NCBI GenBank assembly: GCA_964016885.1
Contig: OZ024759.1
Location: 5,280,294-5,344,293 of the forward strand
DNA length: 64,000 nucleotides
Source of the DNA: Eledone cirrhosa
Lineage: Eukaryota; Mollusca; Cephalopoda; Octopoda; Eledonidae
Direction of reading: 5' to 3'
Part shown: piece by piece, positions 33,901 to 49,300 of the stretch
Position numbering within the stretch: the first letter of the stretch is position 1
Layout of the letters: every line of letters starts with the position of its first letter
Made by a program: the position numbers and the translations under genes
Notes under the pieces: generated by a model
Told to the model about the DNA's origin: nothing
What the model saw: the letters and a program-made list of their open reading frames with translations, nothing else
Databases searched by the model: none

Positions 33901-36900
33901 TACCGTGTTGCCTACACGGCCACATTACAGCGTGGACTGTCTGGCGGGTTTTCTACAGCTGGATGCCCTTCCTAACACCAACCACATTTACAGTGTGGAC
34001 TGGGAGATTTTACCGTGGTGCCTACACGGCCACATTACAGCGTGGACTGTCTGGCGGGTTTTCTACGGCTGGATGCCCTTCCTAACACCAACCACATTTA
34101 CAGTGTGGACTGGGAGGTTTTTACCGTGTTGCCTACACGGCCACATTACAGCGTGGACTGTCTGGCGGGTTTTTTACGGCTGGATGCCCTTCCTAACACC
34201 AACCACATTTACAGTGTGGACTGGGAGATTTTTACCGTGTTGCCTACACGGCCACATTACAGCGTGGACTGTCTGGCGGGTTTTCTACGGCTGGATGCCC
34301 TTCCTAACACCAACCACATTTACAGTGTGGGCTGGGAGGTTTTTACCGTGTTGCCTACACGGCCACAATACAGCGTGGACTGTCTGGCGGGTTTTCTACA
34401 GCTGGATGCCCTTCCTAACACCAACTACGGTTACAGTGTGGAACTGGGAGGTTTTTTCCGTGTTGCCTACACGGCCACATTACAGCGTGGACTGTCTGGC
34501 GGGTTTTCTACAGCTGGATGCCCTTCCTAACACCAACCACATTTACAGTGTGGACTGGGAGATTTTTACCGTGTTGCCTACACGGCCACATTACAGCGTG
34601 GACTGTCTGGCGGGTTTTCTACGGCTGGATGCCCTTCCTAACACCAACCACATTTACAGTGTGGACTGGGAGGTTTTTACCGTGTTGCCTACACGGCCAC
34701 ATTACAGCGTGGACTGTCTGGCTGGTTTTCTACGGCTGGATGCCATTCCTAACACCAACCACATTTACAGTGTGGACTGGGATGTTTTTACCGTGTTGCC
34801 TACACGGCCACATTACAGCGTGGACTGTCTGGCGGGTTTTCTACGGCTGGATGCCATTCCTAACACCAACCACATTTACAGTGTGGACTGGGAGGTTTTT
34901 ACCGTGTTGCCTACAAGGCCACATTACAGCGTGGACTGTCTGGCGGGTTTTCTACGGCTGGATGCCCTTCCTAACACCAACCACATTTACATTGTGGACT
35001 GGGAGATTTTTACCGTGTTGCCTACACGGCCACATTACAGCGTGGACTGACTGGCGGGTTTTCTACAGCTGGATGCCCTTCCTAACACCAACCACATTTA
35101 CAGTGTGGACTGGGAGGTTTTTACCGTGTTGCCTACACGGCCACATTACAGCGTGGACTGTCTGGCGGGTTTTCTACGGCTGGATGCCCTTCCTAACACC
35201 AACCACATTTACAGTGTGGACTGGGAGATTTTTACCGTGTTGCCTACACGGCCACATTACAGTGTGGATGTCTGGCGGGTTTTCTACGGCTGGATGCCCT
35301 TCCTAACACGAACTACGTTTACAGTGTCTAACTGGGAGGTTTTTACCGTGTTGCCTACACGGCCACATTACAGCGTGGACTGTCTGGCGGGTTTTCTACG
35401 GCTGGATGCCCTTCCTAACACCAACCACATTTACAGTGTGGGCTGGGAGGTTTTTACCGTGTTGCCTACACGGCCACAATACAGCGTGGACTGTCTGGCG
35501 GGTTTTCTACAGCTGGATGCCCTTCCTAACACCAACTACGGTTACAGTGTGGAACTGGGAGGTTTTTTCCGTGTTGCCTACACGGCCACATTACAGCGTG
35601 GACTGTCTGGCGGGTTTTCTACAGCTGGATGCCCTTCCTAACACCAACCACATTTACAGTGTGGACTGGGAGATTTTTACCGTGTTGCCTACACGGCCAC
35701 ATTACAGCGTGGACTGTCTGGCGGGTTTTCTATGGCTGGATGCCCTTCCTAACACCAACCACATTTACAGTGTGGACTGGGAGGTTTTTACCGTGTTGCC
35801 TACACGGCCACATTACAGCGTGGACTGTCTGGCGGGTTTTCTACGGCTGGATGCCATTCCTAACACCAACCACATTTACAGTGTGGACTGGGAGGTTTTT
35901 ACCGTGTTGCCTACAAGGCCACATTACAGCGTGGACTGTCTGGCGGGTTTTCTACGGCTGGATGCCCTTCCTAACACCAACCACATTTACATTGTGGACT
36001 GGGAGATTTTTACCGTGTTGCCTACACGGCCACATTACAGCGTGGACTGACTGGCGGGTTTTCTACAGCTGGATGCCCTTCCTAACACCAACCACATTTA
36101 CAGTGTGGACTGGGAGATTTTTACCGTGTTGCCTACACGGCCACATTACAGCGTGGACTGTCTGGCGGGTCTTCTACGGCTGGATGCCCTTCCTAACACC
36201 AACCACATTTAGTGTGGGGTTGGGAGGTTTTTACCGTGTTGCCTACACGGCCACATTACAGCGTGGACTGTCTGGCGGGTTTTCTACGGCTGGATGCCCT
36301 TCCTAACACCAACCACATTTACAGTGTGGGCTGGGAGGTTTTTACCGTGTTGCCTACACGGCCACATTACAGCGTGGACTGTCTGGCGGGTTTTCTACGG
36401 CTGGATGCCCTTCCTAACACCAACCAGATTTAGTGTGGGTTTGCGAGGTTTTTACCGTGTTGCCTACACGGCCACATTACAGCGTGGACTCTCTGGCGGG
36501 TTTTCTACGGCTGGATGCCCTTCCTAACTCCAACCACATTTACAGTGTGGGGCTGGGAGGTTTTTACCGTGTTGCCTACACGGCCACATTACAGCGTGGA
36601 CTGTCTGGCGGGTTTTCTACAGCTGGATGCCCTTCCTAACACCAACCAGATTTACATTGTGGCGCTGGGAGGTTTTTACCGTGTTGCCTACACGCCCACA
36701 TTACAGCATGGACTGTCTGGCGGGTTTTCTACAGCTGGATGCTCTTCCTAACACCAACCGCATTTACAGTGTGGACTGAGAGGTTTTTACCGTGTTGCCT
36801 ACACGGCCACATTACAGCGTGGACTGTCTGGCGGGTTTTCTACGGCTGGATGCCCTTCCTAACACCAACCACATTTACAGTGTGGGCTGGGAGGTTTTTA

Positions 36901-37649
36901 CCGTGTTGCCTACACGGCCACATTACAGCGTGGACTGTCTGGCGGGTTTTCTACAGCTGGATGCCCTTCCTAACACCAACTACGCTTACAGTGTGGAACT
37001 GGGAGGTTTTTTCCGTGTTGCCTACACGGCCACATTACAGCGTGGACTGTCTGGCGGGTTTTCTACAGCTGGATGCCCTTCCTAACACCAACCACATTTA
37101 CAGTGTGGACTGGGAGATTTTTACCGTGTTGCCTACACGGCCACATTACAGCGTGGACTGTCTGGCGGGTTTTCTACGGCTGGATGCCCTTCCTAACACC
37201 AACCACATTTACAGTGTGGACTGGGAGGTTTTTACCGTGTTGCCTACACGGCCACATTACAGCGTGGACTGTCTGGCGGGTTTTCTACGGCTGGATGCCC
37301 TTCCTAACACAACCACATTTACAGTGTGGACTGGGAGGTTTTTACCGTGTTGCCTACAAGGCCACATTACAGCGTGGACTGTCTGGCGGGTTTTCTACGG
37401 CTGGATGCCCTTCCTAACACCAACCACATTTACAGTGTGGAATGGGAGATTTTTACCGTGTTGCCTACACGGCCACATTACAGCGTGGACTGACTGGCGG
37501 GTTTTCTACAGCTGGATGCTCTTCCTAACACCAACCACATTTACAGTGTGGACTGGGAGATTTTTACCGTGTTGCCTACACGGCCACATTACAGCGTGGA
37601 CTGTCTGGCCGGTCTTCTACGGCTGGATGCCCTTCCTAACATCAACCAC

Positions 37650-40090
37650 ATTTAGTGTGGGGTTGCGAGGTTTTTACCGTGTTGCCTACACGGCCACATT
37701 ACAGCGTGGACTGTCTGGCGGGTTTTCTACGGCTGGATGCCCTTCCTAACACCAACCACATTTACAGTGTGGGGATGGGAAGTTTTTAGCGTGTTGCCTA
37801 CACGGCCACATTACAGCGTGGACTGTCTGGCAGGTTTTCTACAGCTGGATGCCCTTCCTAACACCAACCACATTTACAGTGTGGACTGGGAGATTTTTAC
37901 CGTGTTGCCTACACGGCCACATTACAGCGTGGACTGTCTGGCGGGTTTTCTATGGCTGGATGCCCTTCCTAACACCAACCACATTTACAGTGTGGACTGG
38001 GATGTTTTTACCGTGTTGCCTACACGGCCACATTACAGCGTGGACTGTCTGGCGGGTTTTCTACGGCTGGATGCCCTTCCTAACACCAACCAGATTTAGT
38101 GTGGGGTTGCGAGATTTTTACCGTGTTGCCTACACGGCCACATTACAGCGTGGACTGTCTGGCGGGTTTTCTACGGCTGGATGCCCTTCCTAACACCAAC
38201 CACATTTACAGTGTGGGCTGGGAGGTTTTTACCGTGTTGCCTACACGGCCACATTACAGCGTGGACTGTCTGGCGGGTTTTCTACGGCTGGATGCCCTTC
38301 CTAACACCAACCAGATTTAGTGTGGGGTTGCGAGGTTTTTACCGTGTTGCCTACACGGCCACATTACAGCGTGGACTCTCTGGCGGGTTTTCTACGGCTG
38401 GATGCCCTTCCTAACTCCAACCACATTTACAGTGTGGGGCTGGGAGGTTTTTACCGTGTTGCCTACACGGCCACATTACAGCGTGGACTGTCTGGCGGGT
38501 TTTCTACAGCTGGATGCCCTTCCTAACACCAACCAGATTTACAGTGTGGCGCTGGGAGGTTTTTACCGTGTTGCCTACACGACCACATTACAGCATGGAC
38601 TGTCTGGCGGGTTTTCTACGGCTAGATGCACTTCCTAACACCAACCGCATTTACAGTGTGGACTGAGAGGTTTTTACCGTGTTGCCTACACGGCCACATT
38701 ACAGCGTGGACTGTCTGGCGGGTTTTCTACGGCTGGATGCCCTTCCTAACACCAACCACATTTACAGTGTGGGCTGGGAGGTTTTTACTGTGTTGCCTAC
38801 ACGGCCACATTACAGCGTGGACTGTCTGGCGGGTTTTCTACAGCTGGATGCCCTTCCTAACACCAACCACATTTAGTGTGGGGTTGCGAGGTTTTTACCG
38901 TGTTGCCTACACGGCCACATTACAGCGTGGACTGTCTGGCGGGTTTTCTACGGCTGGATGCCCTTCCTAACACCAACCACATTTACAGTGTGGGGATGGG
39001 AAGTTTTTAGCGTGTTGCCTACACGGCCACATTACAGCGTGGACTGTCTGGCAGGTTTTCTACAGCTGGATGCCCTTCCTAACACCAACCACATTTACAG
39101 TGTGGACTGGGAGATTTTTACCGTGTTGCCTACACGGCCACATTACAGCGTGGACTGTCTGGCGGGTTTTCTATGGCTGGATGCCCTTCCTAACACCAAC
39201 CACATTTACAGTGTGGACTGGGATGTTTTTACCGTGTTGCCTACACGGCCACATTACAGCGTGGACTGTCTGGCGGGTTTTCTACGGCTGGATGCCCTTC
39301 CTAACACCAACCAGATTTAGTGTGGGGTTGCGAGATTTTTACCGTGTTGCCTACACGGCCACATTACAGCGTGGACTGTCTGGCGGGTTTTCTACGGCTG
39401 GATGCCCTTCCTAACACCAACCACATTTACAGTGTGGGCTGGGAGGTTTTTACCGTGTTGCCTACACGGCCACATTACAGCGTGGACTGTCTGGCGGGTT
39501 TTCTACGGCTGGATGCCCTTCCTAACACCAACCAGATTTAGTGTGGGGTTGCGAGGTTTTTACCGTGTTGCCTACACGGCCACATTACAGCGTGGACTCT
39601 CTGGCGGGTTTTCTACGGCTGGATGCCCTTCCTAACTCCAACCACATTTACAGTGTGGGGCTGGGAGGTTTTTACCGTGTTGCCTACACGGCCACATTAC
39701 AGCGTGGACTGTCTGGCGGGTTTTCTACAGCTGGATGCCCTTCCTAACACCAACCAGATTTACAGTGTGGCGCTGGGAGGTTTTTACCGTGTTGCCTACA
39801 CGACCACATTACAGCATGGACTGTCTGGCGGGTTTTCTACAGCTGGATGCTCTTCCTAACACCAACCGCATTTACAGTGTGGACTGAGAGGTTTTTACCG
39901 TGTTGCCTACACGGCCACATTACAGCGTGGACTGTCTGGCGGGTTTTCTACGGCTGGATGCCCTTCCTAACACCAACCACATTTACAGTGTGGGCTGGGA
40001 GGTTTTTACCGTGTTGCCTACACGGCCACATTACAGCGTGGACTGTCTGGCGGGTTTTCTACAGCTGGATGCCCTTCCTAACACCAACTA
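37650..40090. repeat. Tandem 1221-bp (11-unit) duplication in the array
   Basis: 37737, 37849, 38099, 38181 and 38320 recur at 38958, 39070, 39320, 39402 and 39541, always 1221 bp later. A similar 1222-bp step links 60399 to 61621. Confidence 0.85.
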
Positions 40091-40379
40091 CGCTTACAGT
40101 GTGGAACTGGGAGGTTTTTTCCGTGTTGCCTACACGGCCACATTACAGCGTGGACTGTCTGGCGGGTTTTCTACAGCTGGATGCCCTTCCTAACACCAAC
40201 CACATTTACAGTGTGGACTGGGAGATTTTTACCGTGTTGCCTACACGGCCACATTACAGCGTGGACTGTCTGGCGGGTTTTCTACGGCTGGATGCCCTTC
40301 CTAACACCAACCACATTTACAGTGTGGACTGGGAGGTTTTTACCGTGTTGCCTACACGGCCACATTACAGCGTGGACTG

Positions 40380-43300
40380 TCTGGCCGGTCTTCTACGGCT
40401 GGATGCCCTTCCTAACACCAACCACATTTAGTGTGGGGTTGCGAGGTTTTTACCGTGTTGCCTACACGGCCACATTACAGCGTGGACTGTCTGGCGGGTT
40501 TTCTACGGCTGGATGCCCTTCCTAACACCAACCACATTTACAGTGTGGGGATGGCAAGTTTTTAGCGTGTTGCCTACACGGCCACATTACAGCGTGGACT
40601 GTCTGGCAGGTTTTCTACAGCTGGATGCCCTTCCTAACACCAACCACATTTACAGTGTGGACTGGGAGATTTTTACCGTGTTGCCTACACGGCCACATTA
40701 CAGCGTGGACTGTCTGGCGGGTTTTCTATGGCTGGATGCCCTTCCTAACACCAACCACATTTACAGTGTGGACTGGGATGTTTTTACCGTGTTGCCTACA
40801 CGGCCACATTACAGCGTGGACTGTCTGGCGGGTTTTCTACGGCTGGATGCCCTTCCTAACACCAACCAGACTTAGTGTGGGGTTGCGGGATTTTTACCGT
40901 GTTGCCTACACGGCCACATTACAGCGTGGACTCTCTGGCGGGTTTTCTACGGCTGGATGCCCTTCCTAACACCAACCACATTTACAGTGTGGGGCTGGGA
41001 GGTTTTTACAGTGTTGCCTACACGGCCACATTACAGCGTGTACTGTCTGGCGGGTTTTCTACAGCTGGATGCCCTTCCTAACACCAACCACATTTACAGT
41101 GTGGGGCTGGGAGGTTTTTACCGTGTTGCCTACACGGCCACATTACAACGTGGATTGTCTGGCGGGTTTTCTACAGCTGGATGCCCTTCCTAACACCAAC
41201 CACATTTACAGTGTGGACTGGGAGATTTTTACCGTGTTGCCTACACGGCCACATTACAGCGTGGACTGTCTGGCGGGTTTTCTACGGCTGGATGCCCTTC
41301 CTAACACCAACCACATTTACAGTGTGGACTGGGAGGTTTTTACCGTGTTGCCTACACGGCCACATTACAGCGTGGACTGTCTGGCGGGTTTTCTACGGCT
41401 GGATGCTCTTCCTAACACCAACCACATTTACAGTGTGGACTGGGAGATTTTTACCGTGTTGCCTACAAGGCCACATTACAGCGTGGACTGTCTGGCGGGT
41501 TTTCTACGGCTGGATGCCCTTCCTAACACCAACCACATTTCATTGTGGACTGGGAGATTTTTACCGTGTTGCCTACACGGCCACATTACAGCGTGGACTG
41601 ACTGGCGGGTTTTCTACAGCTGGATGCTCTTCCTAACACCAACCACATTTACAGTGTGGACTGGGAGATTTTTACCGTGTTGCCTACACGGCCACATTAC
41701 AGCGTGGACTGTCTGGCGGGTTTTCTACGGCTGGATGCCCTTCCTAACACCAACCACATTTACAGTGTGGGGCTGGGAGGTTTTTACCGTGTTGCCTACA
41801 CGGCCACATTACAGCGTGGACTGTCTGGCGGGTTTTCTACGGCTGGATGCCCTTCCTAACACCAACCACATTTACAGTGTGGGCTGGGAGGTTTTTACCG
41901 TGTTGCCTACACGGCCACATTACAGCGTGGACTGTCTGGCGGGTTTTCTACAGCTGGATGCCCTTCCTAACACCAACCACATTTACAGTGTGGACTGGGA
42001 GATTTTTACCGTGGTGCCTACACGGCCACATTACAGCGTGGACTGTCTGGCGGGTTTTCTACAGCTGGATGCCCTTCCTAACACCAACCACATTTACAGT
42101 GTGGACTGGGAGGTTTTTACCGTGTTGCCTACACGGCCACATTACAGCGTGGACTGTCTGGCGGGTTTTCTACGGCTGGATGCCCTTCCTAACACCAACC
42201 ACATTTACAGTGTGGACTGGGAGGTTTTTACCGTGTTGCCTACACGGCCACATTACAGCGTGGACTGTCTGGCGGGTTTTCTACGGCTGGATGCCCTTCC
42301 TAACACCAACCACATTTACAGTGTGGACTGGGAGATTTTTACCGTGTTGCCTACACGGCCACATTACAGTGTGGATGTCTGGCGGGTTTTCTACGGCTGG
42401 ATGCCCTTCCTAACACGAACTACGTTTACAGTGTCTAACTGGGAGGTTTTTACCGTGTTGCCTACACGGCCACATTACAGCGTGGACTGTCTGGCGGGTT
42501 TTCTACGGCTGGATGCCCTTCCTAACACCAACCACATTTACAGTGTGGGCTGGGAGGTTTTTACCGTGGTGCCTACACGGCCACAATACAGCGTGGACTG
42601 TCTGGCGGGTTTTCTACAGCTGGATGCCCTTCCTAACACCAACTACGGTTACAGTGTGGAACTGGGAGGTTTTTTCCGTGTTGCCTACACGGCCACATTA
42701 CAGCGTGGACTGTCTGGCGGGTTTTCTACAGCTGGATGCCCTTCCTAACACCAACCACATTTACAGTGTGGACTGGGAGATTTTTACCGTGTTGCCTACA
42801 CGGCCACATTACAGCGTGGACTGTCTGGCGGGTTTTCTACGGCTGGATGCCCTTCCTAACACAAACCACATTTACAGTGTGGACTGGGAGGTTTTTACCG
42901 TGTTGCCTACACGGCCACATTACAGCTTGGACTGTCTGGCGGGTTTTCTACGGCTGGATGCCATTCCTAACACCAACCACATTTACAGTGTGGACTGGGA
43001 GGTTTTTACCGTGTTGCCTACAAGGCCACATTACAGCGTGGACTGTCTGGCGGGTTTTCTACGGCTGGATGCCCTTCCTAACACCAACCACATTTACATT
43101 GTGAACTGGGAGATTTTTACCGTGTTGCCTACACGGCCACATTACAGCGTGGACTGACTGGCGGGTTTTCTACAGCTGGATGCTCTTCCTAACACCAACC
43201 ACATTTACAGTGTGGACTGGGAGATTTTTACCGTGTTGCCTACACGGCCACATTACAGCGTGGACTGTCTGGCGGGTCTTCTACGGCTGGATGCCCTTCC

Positions 43301-46300
43301 TAACACCAACCACATTTAGTGTGGGGTTGGGAGGTTTTTACCGTGTTGCCTACACGGCCACATTACAGCGTGGACTGTCTGGCGGGTTTTCTACGGCTGG
43401 ATGCCCTTCCTAACACCAACCACATTTACAGTGTGGGCTGGGACGTTTTTACCGTGTTGCCTACACGGCCACATTACAGCGTGGACTGTCTGGCGGGTTT
43501 TCTACGGCTGGATGCCCTTCCTAACACCAACCAGATTTAGTGTGGGGTTGCGAGGTTTTTACCGTGTTGCCTACACGGCCACATTACAGCGTGGACTCTC
43601 TGGCGGGTTTTCTACGGCTGGATGCCCTTCCTAACACCAACCACATTTACAGTGTGGGGCTGGGAGGTTTTTACCGTGTTGCCTACACGGCCACATTACA
43701 GCGTGGACTGTCTGGCGGGTTTTCTACAGCTGGATGCCCTTCCTAACACCAACCAGATTTACAGTGTGGCGCTGGGAGGTTTTTACCGTGTTGCCTACAC
43801 GACCACATTACAGCATGGACTGTCTGGCGGGTTTTCTACAGCTGGATGCTCTTCCTAACACCAACCGCATTTACAGTGTGGACTGAGAGGTTTTTACCGT
43901 GTTGCCTACACGGCCACATTACAGCGTGGACTGTCTGGCGGGTTTTCTACGGCTGGATGCCCTTCCTAACACCAACCACATTTACAGTGTGGGCTGGGAG
44001 GTTTTTACCGTGTTGCCTACACGGCCACATTACAGCGTGGACTGTCTGGCGGGTTTTCTACAGCTGGATGCCCTTCCTAACACCAACTACGCTTACAGTG
44101 TGGAACTGGGAGGTTTTTTCCGTGTTGCCTACACGGCCACATTACAGCGTGGACTGTCTGGCGGGTTTTCTACAGCTGGATGCCCTTCCTAACACCAACC
44201 ACATTTACAGTGTGGACTGGGAGATTTTTACCGTGTTGCCTACACGGCCACATTACAGCGTGGACTGTCTGGCGGGTTTTCTACGGCTAGATGCCCTTCC
44301 TAACACCAACCACATTTACAGTGTGGACTGGGAGGTTTTTACCGTGTTGCCTACACGGCCACATTACAGCGTGGACTGTCTGGCGGGTTTTCTACGGCTG
44401 GATGCCCTTCCTAACACAACCACATTTACAGTGTGGACTGGGAGGTTTTTACCGTGTTGCCTACAAGGCCACATTACAGCGTGGACTGTCTGGCGGGTTT
44501 TCTACGGCTGGATGCCCTTCCTAACACCAACCACATTTACATTGTGGAATGGGAGATTTTTACCGTGTTGCCTACACGGCCACATTACAGCGTGGACTGA
44601 CTGGCGGGTTTTCTACAGCTTGATGCTCTTCCTAACACCAACCACATTTACAGTGTGGACTGGGAGATTTTTACCGTGTTGCCTACACGGCCACATTACA
44701 GCGTGGACTGTCTGGCGGGTCTTCTACGGCTGGATGCCCTTCCTAACACCAACCACATTTAGTGTGGGGTTGCGAGGTTTTTACCGTGTTGCCTACACGG
44801 CCACATTACAGCGTGGACTGTCTGGCGGGTTTTCTACGGCTGGATGCCCTTCCTAACACCAACCACATTTACAGTGTGGGGCTGGGAAGTTTTTAGCGTG
44901 TTGCCTACACGGCCACATTACAGCGTGGACTGTCTGGCAGGTTTTCTACAGCTGGATGCCCTTCCTAACACCAACCACATTTACAGTGTGGACTGGGAGA
45001 TTTTTACCGTGTTGCCTACACGGCCACATTACAGCGTGGACTGTCTGGCGGGTTTTCTATGGCTGGATGCCCTTCCTAACACCAACCACATTTACAGTGT
45101 GGACTGGGATGTTTTTACCGTGTTGCCTACACGGCCACATTACAGCGTGGACTGTCTGGCGGGTTTTCTACGGCTGGATGCCCTTCCTAACACCAACCAG
45201 ATTTAGTGTGGGGTTGCGAGATTTTTACCGTGTTGCCTACACGGCCACATTACAGCGTGGACTCTCTGGCGGGTTTTCTACGGCTGGATGCCCTTCCTAA
45301 CACCAACCACATTTACAGTGTGGGGCTGGGAGGTTTTTACCGTGTTGCCTACACGGCCACATTACAGCGTGGACTGTCTGGCGGGTTTTCTACAGCTGGA
45401 TGCCCTTCCTAACACCAACCACATTTACAGTGTGGCGCTGGGAGGTTTTTACCGTGTTGCCTACACGACCACATTACAGCATGGACTGTCTGGCGGGTTT
45501 TCTACAGCTGGATGCTCTTCCTAACACCAACCACATTTACAGTGTGGACTGAGAGGTTTTTACCGTGTTGCCTACACGGCCACATTACAGCGTGGACTGT
45601 CTGGCAGGTTTTCTACGGCTGGATGCCTTTCCTAACACCAACCACATTTACAGTGTGGGGCTGGGAGGTTTTTACCGTGTTGCCTACACGGCCACATTAC
45701 AACGTGGATTGTCTGGCGGGTTTTCTACAGCTGGATGCCCTTCCTAACACCAACCACATTTACAGTGTGGACTGGGAGATTTTTACCGTGTTGCCTACAC
45801 GGCCACATTACAGCGTGGACTGTCTGGCGGGTTTTCTACGGCTGGATGCCCTTCCTAACACCAACCACATTTACAGTGTGGACTGGGAGGTTTTTACCGT
45901 GTTGCCTACACGGCCATATTATAGCGTGGACTGTCTGGCGGGTTTTCTACAGCTGGATGCTCTTCCTAACACCAACCACATTTACAGTGTGGACTGAGAG
46001 GTTTTTACCGTGTTACCTACACGGCCACATTACAGCGTGGACTGACTGGCGAGTTTTCTACAGCTGGATGCCCTTCCTAACACCAACCACATTTACAGTG
46101 TGGACTGGGAGGTTTTTACCGTGTTGCCTACACGGCCACATTACAGCGTGGACTGTCTGGCGGGTTTTCTACGGCTGGATGCCCTTCCTAACACCAACCA
46201 GATTTAGTGTGGGGTTGCGAGGTTTTTACCGTGTTGCCTACACGGCCACATTACAGCGTGGACTGTCTGGCGGGTTTTCTACGGCTGGATACCCTTCCTA

Positions 46301-49300
46301 ACACCAACCACATTTACAGTGTGGGGCTGGGAGGTTTTTACCGTGTTGCCTACACGGCCACATTACAGCGTGGACTCTCTGGCGGGTTTTCTACGGCTGG
46401 ATGCCCTTCCTAACACCAACCACATTTATAGTGTGGGGCTGGGAGGTTTTTACCGTGTTGCCTACACGGCCACATTACAGCGTGGACTGTCTGGCGGGTT
46501 TTCTACGGCTGGATGCCCTTCCTAACACCAACCAGATTTAGTGTGGGGTTGCGAGATTTTTACCGTGTTGCCTACACGGCCACATTACAGCGTGGACTGT
46601 CTGGCGGGTTTTCTACGGCTGGATGCCCTTCCTAACACCAACCACATTTACAGTGTGGGCTGGGAGGTTTTTACCGTGTTGCCTACACGGCCACATTACA
46701 GCGTGGACTGTCTGGCGGGTTTTCTACGGCTGGATGCCCTTCCTAACACCAACCAGATTTAGTGTGGGGTTGCGAGGTTTTTACCGTGTTGCCTACACGG
46801 CCACATTACAGCGTGGACTCTCTGGCGGGTTTTCTACGGCTGGATGCCCTTCCTAACTCCAACCACATTTACAGTGTGGGGCTGGGAGGTTTTTACCGTG
46901 TTGCCTACACGGCCACATTACAGCGTGGACTGTCTGGCGGGTTTTCTACAGCTGGATGCCCTTCCTAACACCAACCAGATTTACAGTGTGGCGCTGGGAG
47001 GTTTTTACCGTGTTGCCTACACGACCACATTACAGCATGGACTGTCTGGCGGGTTTTCTACAGCTGGATGCTCTTCCTAACACCAACCGCATTTACAGTG
47101 TGGACTGAGAGGTTTTTACCGTGTTGCCTACACGGCCACATTACAGCGTGGACTGTCTGGCGGGTTTTCTACGGCTGGATGCCCTTCCTAACACCAACCA
47201 CATTTACAGTGTGGGCTGGGAGGTTTTTACCGTGTTGCCTACACGGCCACATTACAGCGTGGACTGTCTGGCGGGTTTTCTACAGCTGGATGCCCTTCCT
47301 AACACCAACTACGCTTACAGTGTGGAACTGGGAGGTTTTTTCCGTGTTGCCTACACGGCCACATTACAGCGTGGACTGTCTGGCGGGTTTTCTACAGCTG
47401 GATGCCCTTCCTAACACCAACCACATTTACAGTGTGGACTGGGAGATTTTTACCGTGTTGCCTACACGGCCACATTACAGCGTGGACTGTCTGGCGGGTT
47501 TTCTACGGCTGGATGCCCTTCCTAACACCAACCACATTTACAGTGTGGACTGGGAGGTTTTTACCGTGTTGCCTACACGGCCACATTACAGCGTGGACTG
47601 TCTGGCGGGTTTTCTACGGCTGGATGCCCTTCCTAACACAACCACATTTACAGTGTGGACTGGGAGGTTTTTACCGTGTTGCCTACAAGGCCACATTACA
47701 GCGTGGACTGTCTGGCGGGTTTTCTACGGCTGGATGCCCTTCCTAACACCAACCACATTTACAGTGTGGAATGGGAGATTTTTACCGTGTTGCCTACACG
47801 GCCACATTACAGCGTGGACTGTCTGGCCGGTCTTCTACGGCTGGATGCCCTTCCTAACACCAACCACATTTAGTGTGGGGTTGCGAGGTTTTTACCGTGT
47901 TGCCTACACGGCCACATTACAGCGTGGACTGTCTGGCGGGTTTTCTACGGCTGGATGCCCTTCCTAACACCAACCACATTTACAGTGTGGGTATGGCAAG
48001 TTTTTAGCGTGTTGCCTACACGGCCACATTACAGCGTGGACTGTCTGGCAGGTTTTCTACAGCTGGATGCCCTTCCTAACACCAACCACATTTACAGTGT
48101 GGACTGGGAGATTTTTACCGTGTTGCCTACACGGCCACATTACAGCGTGGACTGTCTGGCGGGTTTTCTATGGCTGGATGCCCTTCCTAACACCAACCAC
48201 ATTTACAGTGTGGACTGGGATGTTTTTACCGTGTTGCCTACACGGCCACATTACAGCGTGGACTGTCTGGCGGGTTTTCTACGGCTGGATGCCCTTCCTA
48301 ACACCAACCACATTTACAGTGTGGGCTGGGAGGTTTTTACCGTGGTGCCTACACGGCCACAATACAGCGTGGACTGTCTGGCGGGTTTTCTACAGCTGGA
48401 TGCCCTTCCTAACACCAACTACGGTTACAGTGTGGAACTGGGAGGTTTTTTCCGTGTTGCCTACACGGCCACATTACAGCGTGGACTGTCTGGCGGGTTT
48501 TCTACAGCTGGATGCCCTTCCTAACACCAACCACATTTACAGTGTGGACTGGGAGATTTTTACCGTGTTGCCTACACGGCCACATTACAGCGTGGACTGT
48601 CTGGCGGGTTTTCTACGGCTGGATGCCCTTCCTAACACAAACCACATTTACAGTGTGGACTGGGAGGTTTTTACCGTGTTGCCTACACGGCCACATTACA
48701 GCTTGGACTGTCTGGCGGGTTTTCTACGGCTGGATGCCATTCCTAACACCAACCACATTTACAGTGTGGACTGGGAGGTTTTTACCGTGTTGCCTACAAG
48801 GCCACATTACAGCGTGGACTGTCTGGCGGGTTTTCTACGGCTGGATGCCCTTCCTAACACCAACCACATTTACATTGTGGACTGGGAGATTTTTACCGTG
48901 TTGCCTACACGGCCACATTACAGCGTGGACTGACTGGCGGGTTTTCTACAGCTGGATGCTCTTCCTAACACCAACCACATTTACAGTGTGGACTGGGAGA
49001 TTTTTACCGTGTTGCCTACACGGCCACATTACAGCGTGGACTGTCTGGCGGGTCTTCTACGGCTGGATGCCCTTCCTAACACCAACCACATTTAGTGTGG
49101 GGTTGGGAGGTTTTTACCGTGTTGCCTACACGGCCACATTATAGCGTGGACTGTCTGGCGGGTTTTCTACGGCTGGATGCCCTTCCTAACACCAACCACA
49201 TTTACAGTGTGGGCTGGGACGTTTTTACCGTGTTGCCTACACGGCCACATTACAGCGTGGACTGTCTGGCGGGTTTTCTACGGCTGGATGCCCTTCCTAA